DNA from: Streptomyces barkulensis
GTDB lineage: Bacteria; Actinomycetota; Actinomycetes; Streptomycetales; Streptomycetaceae
Assembly: GCF_002843305.1 (NCBI RefSeq)
Contig: NZ_PGSG01000009.1
Coordinates: 62,001 to 126,000, forward strand
Reading direction: 5' to 3'
DNA length: 64,000 nt
The notes beneath the pieces are model-generated. The model saw only the letters and a program-made list of their open reading frames with translations. It made no database searches and had not been told where the DNA came from. Position 1 is the first letter of the stretch, and each line of letters begins with the position of its first letter. A program made the position numbers and the translations under genes. Below, one piece after another: positions 27,404-36,145 of this stretch.

Positions 27404-28756
27404 GTGCCCATGAGACGGAGATCGTCCCTGACGAGCCTGCTCACCGCGGGAGCCCTCGCGGCGACCGTGCTCGTGACCTCCCAGGCCACCGGCGCCCTGG
27501 ACACCGCGGCTCCCGGCGCCGGGGACCGCGCGGGCACCCACTCCTCCGCCGCTCCGGCGGCGTCGAAGAGGGCCGCGCGGCACTGGGTGAACACCTGGAC
27601 GTCGATGCCGCAGCTCACCGAGCCCCACAACATGCCGCCCGCCCCCTTCACCGGGGAGGGGCTGGTCATGGAGGACACCACGCTGCGGCAGACCGTCCGC
27701 GTCACGGTCGGCGGCGACAAGGTGCGGCTGCGCTTCTCCAACGCCTTCGGCGGCGCGGACCTGCCCATCACCGCCGCCTCCGTGGCCTTCCCCGAGGAAG
27801 GGAAGGCCGGGACCGACGCGATACGCCCGGGCACCTCCCGCCCGCTGACCTTCAGCGGCAGGCCCTCGGCTCTCGTCCCGGTCGGAGCACAGGTGGTCTC
27901 CGACCCGGTGGACATGAGGGTGGCCGCGGGAACCAATCTCGCCGTCACCCTCTATCTGGCGGACGGCCAGGCATCGAACGACATCACCTCCCACCCCGGC
28001 TCCCGGACCACCTCCCACCTCCTGCGCGGCGACCACGTCGAGGCCGAGGACCTGCCGGGCGCGACGGCGACCGACCACTGGTACTTCCTCAGCGGAGTCG
28101 AGACGTGGTCGGCCAGGTCCACCCGGGCGGTCGCCGTCCTGGGCGACTCCCTGACCGACGGCCGCGGCTCCACCACCAACGGCAACGACCGCTGGACGGA
28201 CCAGTGGTTCGACCGGCTCCAGACCCGCCGCGGCACCGCCCGCCTCGCCGTCCTCAACCAGGCCGCCGGCGGCAACCGCGTCCTCGACGACGGGCTGGGC
28301 CCCAACGTCCTGGCCCGGCTGGACCGCGACGTGCTGGCACAGACCGGGGTGGAGTCGCTGATCGTCTTCGAGGGCGTCAACGACATCGGCACCGCGGCGG
28401 CCACCGAGACCGCGCAGAAGCGGGTCGCGGCCGATCTGATCGCCGCCTACGAGCAGATCGTCACCCGCGCCCACGCCCACGGCATCGAGGTCCACGGCGC
28501 GACGCTACTGCCCTTCGGCGGCAACGAGATGTACGACGACCCGGCCGGGCACCGCGAGAGCGCCCGGCAGACGGTCAACGACTGGATCCGCACCAGCGGC
28601 CGCTTCGACTCCGTCATCGACTTCGACCGCGCCGTCCGCGACCCCGCCGACCCCGAGCGGCTCCACCCCGGCCTCCACGACGGCGACTGGCTCCATCTGA
28701 ACCCCGCCGGCTACGGCCGGCTGGCCGCCGCCGTACCCGGGCACCTGTTCCGCTAG
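27404..28756 (+). CDS. Secreted SGNH/GDSL hydrolase
   Basis: 450 residues. A signal peptide (RRRSSLTSLLTAGALAATVLVTSQATGA) leads the protein out of the cell. An N-terminal beta domain (HWVNTWTSMPQL..LRQTVRVTVGGDKVRLRFSNAFGG) precedes the SGNH core: block I AVLGDSLTDG (Ser nucleophile), block III FEGVNDIG, and block V DGDWLHLNPAGY (Asp and His). This composition is typical of Streptomyces secreted esterases/lipases. GGAGG lies 6 bp before GTG 27404; ATG 27410 is the alternative start. Confidence 0.9.
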   Translation: MPMRRRSSLTSLLTAGALAATVLVTSQATGALDTAAPGAGDRAGTHSSAAPAASKRAARHWVNTWTSMPQLTEPHNMPPAPFTGEGLVMEDTTLRQTVRVTVGGDKVRLRFSNAFGGADLPITAASVAFPEEGKAGTDAIRPGTSRPLTFSGRPSALVPVGAQVVSDPVDMRVAAGTNLAVTLYLADGQASNDITSHPGSRTTSHLLRGDHVEAEDLPGATATDHWYFLSGVETWSARSTRAVAVLGDSLTDGRGSTTNGNDRWTDQWFDRLQTRRGTARLAVLNQAAGGNRVLDDGLGPNVLARLDRDVLAQTGVESLIVFEGVNDIGTAAATETAQKRVAADLIAAYEQIVTRAHAHGIEVHGATLLPFGGNEMYDDPAGHRESARQTVNDWIRTSGRFDSVIDFDRAVRDPADPERLHPGLHDGDWLHLNPAGYGRLAAAVPGHLFR

Positions 28757-28790
28757 CCGACCGTCCGCGCCAGCCACCCGCGCCGGCCTC

Positions 28791-28833
28791 CGGCCCGTCC
28801 ACGACCGCACGCGCGGTGGCCGTGGACGGGCCG
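28791..28833. terminator. Hairpin between convergent genes
   Basis: CGGCCCGTCCACG (28791-28803) pairs with CGTGGACGGGCCG (28821-28833); the loop contains a further ACCGC/GCGGT pairing. It is just past the SGNH hydrolase stop and just before the stop of the convergent gene. Confidence 0.8.
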
Positions 28834-28839
28834 AAGCCG

Positions 28840-29295
28840 TCAGGCGGCGTCGGAACCGGCCTCACCGGGACGGTGCCGGCCGTGCAGCATCAGGTAGAAC
28901 GTCCGCACCGACTCCCGCGAGCCGTACGCGAAGCGGTTGGCCACTCTGCCCAGCGGATTCCACACGCGCCCGTCGGGCATCCGCACACCCACCGGCTGCC
29001 CGAACCGCTCGCACTGCCCGGCGTCGAAGTCCACCCAGACGGCCCCGGCCTGCCGGACCATCACCTCCCCCAGGTATCCGCCCAGACCGAACAGGACCTC
29101 CGCCACACGTCCGGCGGGCTCCGCACCCTGGCGGCGCATGCCCTCGATCACCGCGTCCACGATGCGCAGACTGTTCACCGAGTAGTCCAGGGGCAGCCGG
29201 TGCCCGGCCCTCCCCGACGTCAGGTCCGTGACGAAGTGCGCCACATGCCCGCGCATCCTTCCGGCCGTGGGTCTCGCCGTGGTCTCCGTGCCCAT
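28840..29295 (-). CDS. Conserved-looking hypothetical protein
   Basis: 151 residues. The middle GLGGYLGEVMVRQAGAVWVDFD and the end MPDGRVWNPLGRVANRFAYGSRESVRTFYLMLHG form a mixed alpha-beta fold with no catalytic motif that I recognise. The GYLGEVMVR..W pattern is reminiscent of small DUF families found in Streptomyces, but I cannot name one. It is cytoplasmic and seems to be a single gene. GGGGAGA precedes the ATG. Confidence 0.65.
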   Translation of the reverse strand: MGTETTARPTAGRMRGHVAHFVTDLTSGRAGHRLPLDYSVNSLRIVDAVIEGMRRQGAEPAGRVAEVLFGLGGYLGEVMVRQAGAVWVDFDAGQCERFGQPVGVRMPDGRVWNPLGRVANRFAYGSRESVRTFYLMLHGRHRPGEAGSDAA

Positions 29296-30138
29296 GAGCG
29301 TCTCCCCTCGCGTTCGGCTCGGCAGCGGGCGGCGGCACCCCGGACGCCGCCCGGGGAGGGATCCACCCTCCCCCTCTCACCCAGCGCCGCCGCATACTGC
29401 CTGGTCACGCCCTCACGGTGTGGCGGTATTCACGTTTACGCGGTGTCGGCGAAGCTCCCGTAACCGAGCCGGGGAGAGGAGCCGCACCGCCTTCGCGCCC
29501 AGGGGAATTCCACGTGAACTTCAGCCGTACACAACGTCCGCCGGAGCCCGGGCGGTATCGGGGCGCACGCGCCGCGGGCGGCCATGCGGAACCTCACCCC
29601 ACCCTCCGGGCACCACTTCGGTCCCGGTGCCGACTCCCACGAAACCCCTGGTGGCGACGGGCCTCCCCATGCGGGCCGGTTCCGGTGCGGGCGGCGGCCG
29701 CCGCCCGCACCGGAACCGGTGGCCGCCCGCTCCCACACCGCCCCAGCGCACCGCTATGCCCCTTTTCGGGCTTTTCTCTTCACGAATGACGCACGGTGAC
29801 GCCCTGGGGTATAACCGGCCCGTCCGACAGTGGACGGAAGGCCGGCCGCACCCCGATCCGCCGTGCGTACCGGTCGCGGTGCCGCCGCTGCCCTGGCCCG
29901 GGGCTCGTCATCGCGTCCCGGCAACGGCAGGGCGTGCCGCGGGCCGTCAGGGCGGAAGCCGCCGGCGACCACAGCGCCCGGCGCGTACGACGAGTCGTCG
30001 CACACGGCCCGTGCCGCTCGTACGGCCGCTCCCGTCCGCTGTCCGCGTCGGGGCCCGAGCCCGCCGACCGCCGAAGGGGCGGAGACAGAGCGGCGGCCAC
30101 CGGACGCACCGGGATCATCCAGAGGGGGTTTGGAACAC
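29296..30138. other. Gene-poor region, about 840 bp
   Basis: Several open frames exist but none has family-like sequence, a convincing ribosome site or codon bias different from the other frames. It holds a 44-bp perfect palindrome (listed separately). A TATAAC at 29810-29815 preceded by TGAC-rich sequence is a weak promoter candidate for the amidase gene, about 320 bp upstream of its start. Confidence 0.5.
29676..29719. repeat. 44-bp perfect palindrome
   Basis: The left arm 29676-29697 (starting CCGGTTCCGGTGCGG) is the exact reverse complement of the right arm 29698-29719, with no spacer. It sits upstream of both flanking genes (28840-29295 minus, 30139-31728 plus), so it is not an obvious terminator for either. 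Confidence 0.9.
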
Positions 30139-31728
30139 GTGGGATCGAACAGAGGCCGCGGCCGCAGGCCGGCGAACATGAAGCGCCGGACCTGGCTGGC
30201 GGTCGGCTCCGTCGTGCTCGGGGGGTCGGTGGTGACGGCGGTCGCCGTCGCCACCACCTCGGGCACTTCGGACGAACAGGCCCGCAGCGAGAGGATGCGG
30301 CCCGTGGCCGCCTACACCGAGACGTTCCAGGGCGGCGACCCGGGGAAGCGCTCGGTGCCGCGCAAGGACACCCGGCCCTTCTCCATGCTCGGCGTCTCCT
30401 GGGAGGACCCGGAGGCCGAACTCGACGGCACCGCCCAGATCCGCACCCGCAGCGCGCAGAGCGGCCAGTGGACGCGGTGGCAGGATCTCGACTTCGACAT
30501 ACGGCCGCCGGAGACCGACGAGGGCCAGGACAGCGGAGTACGTGGAGCCTCCGAGCCCCTGTGGGTCGGCGAGTCCGACGGAGTCGAGGCACGGGTCCTG
30601 GCGGAAGGCGGGGAGTCGGCCGAACTGCCCGGCGGACTGCGCCTGGTGATGATCGACCCCGGCGTGCTGGGCGAGGACATCGGCAAGGGCTGGCGCAAGG
30701 TCGGCGACATGAACGGGGGCGGGAACTCACAGGAGCCGTCGCAGCAGCCCACCACGGAGCCGACGCCGGAGCCCAGCCAGGGCGAGTCCTCCACGGAGCC
30801 GTCCCCCTCCGCCTCCGCCACGGAGGAGCCCGAGCCCAGCCAGGAGCCGTCGCAGCAGCCCACCACGGAGGCTCCCACCGGGGAGCCGAGCCCGGAACCC
30901 TCCACCGAACCGACCGGCGAACCCTCCACCGAACCCACCGGGGAGCCGACACCGGAACCCTCCACCGAACCCACCGGGGAGCCGAGCCCGGAACCCTCCA
31001 CCGACCCGACGCCCACCGGAGAGCCGACACCGGAGCCCTCCACCGAACCCACCGGCGAACCGTCCGCCGACCCCAGCACCGAACCCACCGGTGAGCCGTC
31101 CACCACCGCCCCGGCCCCCTCGCCGTCCGAGCCGCAGACGCCGCGGATCGTCAGCCGCGCCCAGTGGGGCGCCGACGAGTCGCTGGTGGAGGACCCGCCC
31201 TCCTACATGAGCCGGGTGGACGCCGTCTTCGTCCACCACACCGCCGGCACGAACAGCTACACCTGCACCCAGTCGGCCTCCATCATCCGGGGCATCCTCA
31301 CCTACCACGTCAAGACCAACGGCTGGAACGACGTCGGCTACAACTTCTTCGTCGACAAGTGCGGCACGATCTTCGAAGGCCGCGCGGGAGGCGTCGACAA
31401 GGCGGTCCGGGGCGCCCACACCTACGGCTTCAACGGCAACTCCGCGGGTGTCTCCCTGCTCGGCAACTACGAGGACGGCGGCCGACCCACCCAGGCCGCG
31501 CTGGACGCCATCGCCCGGATCTCCGGCTGGAAGCTCGGCCTGTACGGCGCCGACCCGGCCGGCAAGGTGACGCTCACCGCGGCCGCCGACACCGGCGTCT
31601 GGAAGAACGGCGAGCGGGCGACGCTGTACCGGATCTCCGGCCACCGTGACGGCTACGCGACCCTTTGCCCGGGAGCGGACCTCTACTCCCAGCTCCCGGC
31701 CATCCGCACCAGGGCCGCCTCCTCCTGA
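30139..31728 (+). CDS. Secreted PGRP/amidase_2 N-acetylmuramoyl-L-alanine amidase with PEPST linker
   Basis: 529 residues. A basic start and a hydrophobic segment [22 protein letters not shown] form a signal or anchor. Residues about 40-190 are a compact domain ([25 protein letters not shown]..), the usual N-terminal part of these proteins. About 195-330 are a PTxEPSxEP/TGEP low-complexity linker. From about 335 the amidase fold runs: [27 protein letters not shown] (zinc His), [24 protein letters not shown] and [15 protein letters not shown] (second zinc His and Cys). It cleaves the peptide stem of peptidoglycan. GTG 30139 has GAGGGGG upstream; ATG 30178 is the alternative start. Confidence 0.9.
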   Translation: MGSNRGRGRRPANMKRRTWLAVGSVVLGGSVVTAVAVATTSGTSDEQARSERMRPVAAYTETFQGGDPGKRSVPRKDTRPFSMLGVSWEDPEAELDGTAQIRTRSAQSGQWTRWQDLDFDIRPPETDEGQDSGVRGASEPLWVGESDGVEARVLAEGGESAELPGGLRLVMIDPGVLGEDIGKGWRKVGDMNGGGNSQEPSQQPTTEPTPEPSQGESSTEPSPSASATEEPEPSQEPSQQPTTEAPTGEPSPEPSTEPTGEPSTEPTGEPTPEPSTEPTGEPSPEPSTDPTPTGEPTPEPSTEPTGEPSADPSTEPTGEPSTTAPAPSPSEPQTPRIVSRAQWGADESLVEDPPSYMSRVDAVFVHHTAGTNSYTCTQSASIIRGILTYHVKTNGWNDVGYNFFVDKCGTIFEGRAGGVDKAVRGAHTYGFNGNSAGVSLLGNYEDGGRPTQAALDAIARISGWKLGLYGADPAGKVTLTAAADTGVWKNGERATLYRISGHRDGYATLCPGADLYSQLPAIRTRAASS

Positions 31729-31754
31729 CCCACTCCCACGACTGACCGGAAACA

Positions 31755-31789
31755 GGACCGGCCGCCCCGTACACCGGGGCGGCCGGTCC
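31755..31789. terminator. 15-bp stem between convergent genes
   Basis: GGACCGGCCGCCCCG (31755-31769) pairs with 31775-31789 around TACAC. It lies 26 bp after the amidase stop and 16 bp before the lipoprotein stop. Confidence 0.85.
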
Positions 31790-31805
31790 CGTACTCACCC
31801 CCTGC

Positions 31806-32579
31806 TCAGCCGGCGGCAGTCCCGGCGAGCTTGTCCACCTGCGCGGTGACGATGTCCCGCGGCACCGAAGCGCCCGACGGCGACTTGATGTTCAGGCTCA
31901 TGAACTGCGCCAGCGACGTCCCGGAGCGCACCACCACGAAGTGCATCGGCACCTCGGTGCCCTCCGCCTCGCCCACCAGCCGTACCGCGACCGCCTCGTC
32001 ACCGCTCCCGGGCGCCTCGATCTCCTCCACGGCCGTGTAGCGGACCGTCTCCCCGCCGTTGTTGCCCGAGGTGGTGAAACCGTCGCCGCACGCCTCGATC
32101 GCCGACCGCACGCCCTCCACCGTCCGGGCCGCGCCGTCGCCGTCGTAGGACAGCAGCGACACCGTCACGATCCTCCCGGCCGTCTCCTGCCCCGTCCCGG
32201 CGAACCCCTGGGCGGCGAACGCCCGCGCCCGGGGCGTACGTCCGGTGCCGTAGGCGGTCAGGTCGGCCAGCGGCCGGCACTCGTCCCGGTCCGCCTTCGG
32301 CGTCAGCGACTCCTGATCGGCGGCGGCGACCTGATAGCCCTTCACCTCGCCGTCGGTGAGCAGCGCCTCCTTCAGCGCCGCCTCGTCGAGGACCGGCCCC
32401 GCGGCCTTCCCGTCCTGCTCCCCCGCCTCCGGCGACGCGCTGCTCCCGCTCCCCGGCCGCTTCTCCGCGTCCTTACCGGAGGCGTCGTCCGAACCACCGC
32501 ACGCCGCCGTGAGCGCCAGCAGCGGCGCCACCATCGCGGCCGCCAGGAGGACTCTGCTCTTCCCCACCGAACTTCCCAT
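31806..32579 (-). CDS. Putative lipoprotein
   Basis: 257 residues. The signal VLLAAAMVAPLLALTAACGG gives a lipobox LTAAC with the lipidated Cys at residue 27. A charged spacer follows (DDASGKDAEKRPGSGSSAS). The mature part alternates helices and strands (LLTDGEVKGYQV, IVTVSLLSYDG, PMHFVVVRSGTSLAQFMSLN) and resembles the sensor-like lipoproteins of Streptomyces with a single Cys pair (DECRPL, EACGDG). No enzymatic motif. It is on the outer membrane face; function unknown. The promoter is in the gap beyond 32580. Confidence 0.8.
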   Translation of the reverse strand: MGSSVGKSRVLLAAAMVAPLLALTAACGGSDDASGKDAEKRPGSGSSASPEAGEQDGKAAGPVLDEAALKEALLTDGEVKGYQVAAADQESLTPKADRDECRPLADLTAYGTGRTPRARAFAAQGFAGTGQETAGRIVTVSLLSYDGDGAARTVEGVRSAIEACGDGFTTSGNNGGETVRYTAVEEIEAPGSGDEAVAVRLVGEAEGTEVPMHFVVVRSGTSLAQFMSLNIKSPSGASVPRDIVTAQVDKLAGTAAG

Positions 32580-32771
32580 CTCCCGTTGTACGTTCACCGT
32601 GGAGCACACACGCGGGAATCCACCGCCGAGGCGGCCCCGTACGATCACCGGCCACCGCCCGGCGGAACATCCGCCGCCCCGTGCTCCACGGTCGGCACAC
32701 GCTGTCACACCGTCGGAGGACCGGACAAGCGGCCGCGCCCGCGTACCCCGCCCGCCCGGTTCAGATCCGGT

Positions 32772-32977
32772 TCAGAAGCGCGGCTTTCCCGTGCGCCGCT
32801 CCAGGGCGGAGCGGAAGTGGTGGAACCGCCGCTGGTCCGGATCGGCGAACTCCAGCACGTCCAGCGCGGCCTCCGCCTCACCGCGGCGCGCCTCTCCGGC
32901 CACCAGGTAGCCCAGGACGCTCAGTCGTACCGCGCCGCCTCCACCTGCCACGCCTTCACAGCCTCCTCCCGTTCCAT
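32772..32977 (-). pseudogene. Possible frameshifted small gene
   Basis: From ATG 32977 the frame gives MEREEAVKAWQVEAARYD and stops. In the neighbouring frame a plausible helical peptide RLSVLGYLVAGEARRGEAEAAL..RRFHHFRSALERRTGKPRF continues at once and ends at a TGA at 32772. The two halves joined would make a small helical protein, so a frameshift is one reading; a random frame is another. Its 600-bp neighbourhood otherwise holds no gene. Confidence 0.3.
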
Positions 32978-33180
32978 GGTCCTTCGCGAGCGGAGAGCAC
33001 TCCGGACACGAAATTCCCAGGCGAGTAGAGGCCTTGGCGGACTGGACGAATCTCTTTCTCCCGAAGGATCTCCCCCAGACCATCCCCCAGGGCGGCGTCG
33101 TTCAGGCGGTGTGTCCGGGCCGGCAGCGCTTCAGGAGTTGGAGCAGGAGCGCGGGGTGGTCGCCGGGGCTGACGCGGAGG

Positions 33181-33450
33181 CAGGCACGACTCCCGGTGGT
33201 CATGAGGTGTCGAGTCCCTGATCACCGCGACGGAAGACCGTGCCTGCCCGCTCATCATCGCTCATCCCAGCCTCTCTGAGCCAACTCACCGACGCCGCAC
33301 CGACCGCCCCCGATGAGTTGGTCAACGCTGACCTCGAGCACAGCCTGCCCAAGCAGCACCGGGCCCGGAACCAGGCCGAACTCGCCGCCTCTTCCGCAGA
33401 CGCCGGCGCCAGCCGCACACCGCGCGCGGATATTCGGCGGCCCGCACGTT
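33181..33450 (+). mobile_element. Decayed ISAs1-type element, left end and transposase N-terminus
   Basis: A leader with nested inverted repeats is present: outer CAGGCACG (33181-33188) with CGTGCCTG (33239-33246), inner CGGTGGTCA (33194-33202) with TGATCACCG (33219-33227, one mismatch). The second outer arm overlaps GTG 33240, exactly as in the intact element 1.5 kb away. The frame from that GTG begins VPARSSSLIPASLSQL, like ISAs1 transposase N-termini, then loses resemblance after about 30 residues. The rest of the element is missing and the terminal repeat could not be fixed. Same orientation as the intact copy. Confidence 0.6.
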
Positions 33451-33489
33451 CGCTGCGTCTTCGTACAGGACCCTTCGAGTCTCGGATCA

Positions 33490-33534
33490 AGAGCGCGGTG
33501 GCACCCCTTCATAGAAGGGGTGCCACCGCGCTCT
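33490..33534. terminator. 21-bp perfect stem after SMI1 gene
   Basis: 33490-33510 (AGAGCGCGGTGGCACCCC..) pairs exactly with 33514-33534 around ATA. It ends 2 bp from the SMI1/KNR4 stop on the minus strand and closes the toxin-immunity region. Confidence 0.92.
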
Positions 33535-33535
33535 C

Positions 33536-34060
33536 TCAGGGCAGGAACTCCCAGAACGGCCCGTCAGGCGCGAGGTTGCGGGAACACAACGTCACGTCCC
33601 TACCCTTGAGATAAGCCAGCAACCACTCACTGAACGTCATCTCATAGAGAGTCCAGGCCGGACTGTCGAACTCCTGTACCACGACGCGCCAGGGCGACGA
33701 AGGGGTGTCGGGAACGCACAGGAAAACCATCTCACCCGTCGTGGCCGTCGCCACCGGCATCAATTCGCCGGGGTTCGCCCCCACCGGACTCGGCAGAAAT
33801 TCCGCCATGTCCTCTTCACGCCAGAAGTCGAGGTCACCCCTGATCGTTTTTCCCAGGTTGTGCAGAAGGTGGCTGGCGGGATGCTCCAGATACAACTGTC
33901 CGTTGATCTCGATCGAACCGTAGGCGTCCACGATCTCACGGAAGTCCGTAGGAAATTCGATACCGAGCTCCTGCTCCAGTTCGATCCACGGCGCCGGATC
34001 CGACCAGTTGAACCGAGGTTCACCCAGCAGGGTTTGTATCTCTGCAAGCGCTGCCACCAC
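33536..34060 (-). CDS. SMI1/KNR4-family immunity protein
   Basis: 174 residues. The landmarks WSDPAPWIELEQELGIEFPTDFREIVDAYGSIEINGQLYLEHP (residues about 18-60) and MPVATATTGEMVFLCV match the SMI1/KNR4 fold, the commonest immunity family for bacterial nuclease toxins. No signal peptide, so it works in the cytoplasm, as expected against a nuclease. The gene starts 10 bp after the endonuclease-tip stop with GGAG in between, so toxin and immunity were one operon. The gene is intact although its toxin is not. Confidence 0.88.
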   Translation of the reverse strand: MVAALAEIQTLLGEPRFNWSDPAPWIELEQELGIEFPTDFREIVDAYGSIEINGQLYLEHPASHLLHNLGKTIRGDLDFWREEDMAEFLPSPVGANPGELMPVATATTGEMVFLCVPDTPSSPWRVVVQEFDSPAWTLYEMTFSEWLLAYLKGRDVTLCSRNLAPDGPFWEFLP

Positions 34061-34070
34061 TACGCTCCTT

Positions 34071-34669
34071 CTAGCACTTCGAGCCGATGCCGGTCGGAGA
34101 GTTGACCGCCGTGCACGAGAAAGAGTCCACGATATTTCCCTGGGGTCCGTATGCAGTCATTCCCACCTGGACGGATGTAGGAACAGCAGAATGCGGATCT
34201 CCGTAGACAGGAACGACCGACATGATCAGCTTGTTGTTCCCAGTCAAGTGCTTCCACCCGAAGCGTTCCAGCTTGCTGGTCATCCTTCTGTTTGCACCGC
34301 CGTGCAAAGCCACCAGGTTTCGGACATCCTGGCCGGTGCCCTTCCCCCGGTAGCCTATCAAGTGGCCGGCTTGCGGATCTCCGCCTCCTGCCGCGATTTC
34401 CCCATTCCGTCCGGCTTGACGGACGGCTCGCATTCGGGGCACCTCGGCAGACCACCCGCCCCGGTGCGCGACCTGCGGTCACTCTTGGTGAGGAACGCAA
34501 AGGCGCCGGTTGCCCTGCAGCCCTTCTTGCCCTGGTGGTTCGTGTGCTCCTCCAGTCCTCCGTAGATCCGTCCTCCGTCGATCAGAGGCAGCGGGTTGCA
34601 GGAGGCGCTGTCGGTGTCGGTGCCCCGCGGTGCGGGCCTGGGCGCGGGGCACGGCGTCGGCTGCGGGGT
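34071..34669 (-). pseudogene. DNA/RNA nonspecific endonuclease toxin tip, frameshifted and truncated
   Basis: On the minus strand, one frame gives GGRIYGGLEEHTNHQGKKGC and RATGAFAFLTKSD, then ends in a TGA at about 34362. The adjoining frame supplies GHLIGYRGKGTGQDVRNLVA, the core motif of this endonuclease family, through to a Cys-rich end at TAG 34071. The two halves overlap around 34365-34440, so a single indel separates them. The 5' side stops at the insertion sequence at 34670, so the carrier protein is gone. The intact family cleaves nucleic acid as the C-terminal tip of polymorphic toxins. Its SMI1 partner follows directly. Confidence 0.8.
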
Positions 34670-34739
34670 CAGGGCTCCGTCAAGTTCCCTGTAGGTGCGT
34701 AGAGTTGACGATCGCGCCTGGTGAGGGCGGGTAGCAGTA

Positions 34740-34805
34740 CAGGCACGGGGGTTCGTGATCATTGTGGTGACTAAGCCAGATGATCACGAGGATGTCCCGT
34801 GCCTG
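34740..34805 (+). promoter_or_regulatory. Nested inverted repeat covering transposase start
   Basis: The outer arms CAGGCACGGG (34740-34749) and CCCGTGCCTG (34796-34805) and the inner arms CGTGATCAT (34754-34762) and ATGATCACG (34780-34788) can form one long hairpin. The right outer arm contains the GTG start (34799), so the folded mRNA would hide the start. Many insertion sequences use such hairpins to block translation of read-through transcripts. Confidence 0.7.
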
Positions 34806-36028
34806 CCGTTGTATCTTCCCCTATCCCCGCCGTGCTCGCGAAGCTGGGTCCGCTGGACGCGGACCGGATCGCTGACCTGCGCCCCTACCTCGAGTCGGTG
34901 CCCGATCCGCGCTCACGCCGGAGCCGCTGGTACTCGCTGACGGCGATCTTGCTGGTGTGTGCCTGCGCGGTCATCGGTGACGCGAAGAGCATCGAGGAGA
35001 TCGCCGAGGCCGGCGAGCGGGCTACGACCACGCTGCTGGCAGCCCTCGGGATCCGCCGTCACCCGCTCGGCTGGCGGCGCAGCCCGAAGCCGGTCACCAT
35101 CGGACGCATCCTTCAGGCGCTGGACGGTGATGCCCTGGACCAGGCGGTGGGCGCCTATCTCGCCGACCGGCACCGCGAAGTCGCGTCGGACGGCAGACCC
35201 TCGGCCCAGGTCCGGCGGGTCATCGCCGTGGACGGCAAAGCGCTGAAGGGCTCGGCCCGCCTGGACGCGCCGCGCCGTCACCTCCTCTCGGCGGTCACGC
35301 ACACACCCGTTGCCACCCTGGCCCAGGTCGAGGTCGGGGGGAAGACGAACGAGACGCGGCACTTCAAGCCGCTGCTGGCGCCGCTCGACCTCGCGGACAC
35401 GGTGGTCACCTTCGATGCCCTGCACTCGGTAAAGGCCAACATCACCTGGCTGGTCGAGGCGGAGAAGGCCCACTACATCGCGGTCATCAAGTCCAACCAG
35501 CCCCTCGCATACGCCCAGCTCGACGCCCTGCCCTGGACATCGATCGCCATTCAGCACACCGCCTCCCGCACCGCCCACGGACGGCGCGAGTCCCGGTCGA
35601 TCAAGACCTGTTCCATCGCCGGCAACCTCGGCGGGATCGCCTTCCCCCACGCGGCCCTGGCCATCCGCGTCCACCGCCGCCGCAAGCCCACCGGCAAGCC
35701 CGAGAGTCGCGAGAGTGTCTACGCCGTCACCAGCCTCGACACCCACCAGGCCACCCCCGCCGACCTCGCCGCCGCCATCCGCGGACACTGGGGAATCGAA
35801 AATTCCTCCCACCACATCAGAGATGTCACCTTCGCCGAGGACGCCTCAACCGTTCACGCCGGGAACGCGCCCCGCGTCATGGCCGGCTTCCGCAACCTCG
35901 CCATCGGCACCCTGAAGCTCCTCGGGGCCGACAACGTAGCCAAGACCACCCGCGCCATCCGCCACGAACCCGAACGGGCACTCACGATCCTGGGCATCAC
36001 CAACAAGCCCCACACTTACGGAACTTGA
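34799..36028 (+). CDS. ISAs1-family transposase (DDE)
   Basis: 409 residues, full length. The N-terminal helper domain has YLESVPDPRSRRSRWYSL (DUF4338-like H-repeat associated N-terminus). The DDE residues are seen in VIAVDGKALKGSA (first Asp), VVTFDALHS (second Asp) and GHWGIENSSHH (Glu), the H-repeat-associated/ISAs1 pattern. The intact frame and terminal repeats suggest that it could still be active. GTG start inside the leader hairpin; there is no clear Shine-Dalgarno sequence outside it. Confidence 0.93.
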   Translation: MPAVVSSPIPAVLAKLGPLDADRIADLRPYLESVPDPRSRRSRWYSLTAILLVCACAVIGDAKSIEEIAEAGERATTTLLAALGIRRHPLGWRRSPKPVTIGRILQALDGDALDQAVGAYLADRHREVASDGRPSAQVRRVIAVDGKALKGSARLDAPRRHLLSAVTHTPVATLAQVEVGGKTNETRHFKPLLAPLDLADTVVTFDALHSVKANITWLVEAEKAHYIAVIKSNQPLAYAQLDALPWTSIAIQHTASRTAHGRRESRSIKTCSIAGNLGGIAFPHAALAIRVHRRRKPTGKPESRESVYAVTSLDTHQATPADLAAAIRGHWGIENSSHHIRDVTFAEDASTVHAGNAPRVMAGFRNLAIGTLKLLGADNVAKTTRAIRHEPERALTILGITNKPHTYGT

Positions 36029-36145
36029 TCAAGCCCTGCTGACGAACCCGGACACAAGATCACTTCTCAAAGACCTTGCCACGGAGGCTGCGACTGCGAC
36101 TGACCAAAACAAACATAGTTCCGATATCCAAAATTATGGCACAGG

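Larger units (their letters stand above)
34670..36038 (+). mobile_element. Complete ISAs1-family insertion sequence, 1,369 bp
   Basis: Imperfect terminal inverted repeats are seen: the left end CAGGGCTCCGTCAAGTTCC from 34670, and the right end, read on the minus strand from 36038, CAGGGCTTGATCAAGTTCCG. Fourteen of the first nineteen positions or more agree. The transposase gene fills nearly all the rest. The 10 bp outside each end (GCTGCGGGGT and CTGACGAACC) do not match, so no target duplication survives. It cuts into the toxin-tip region and reads opposite to the toxin genes. Confidence 0.9.

Noticed and set aside
29228..30181. A possible gene in the gap before the amidase
   Set aside because: The frames have Arg/Pro-rich shadow composition, no ribosome site and no domain.
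34661..36047. Target-site duplication around the intact insertion sequence
   Set aside because: The 8-10 bp outside the two terminal repeats do not match.
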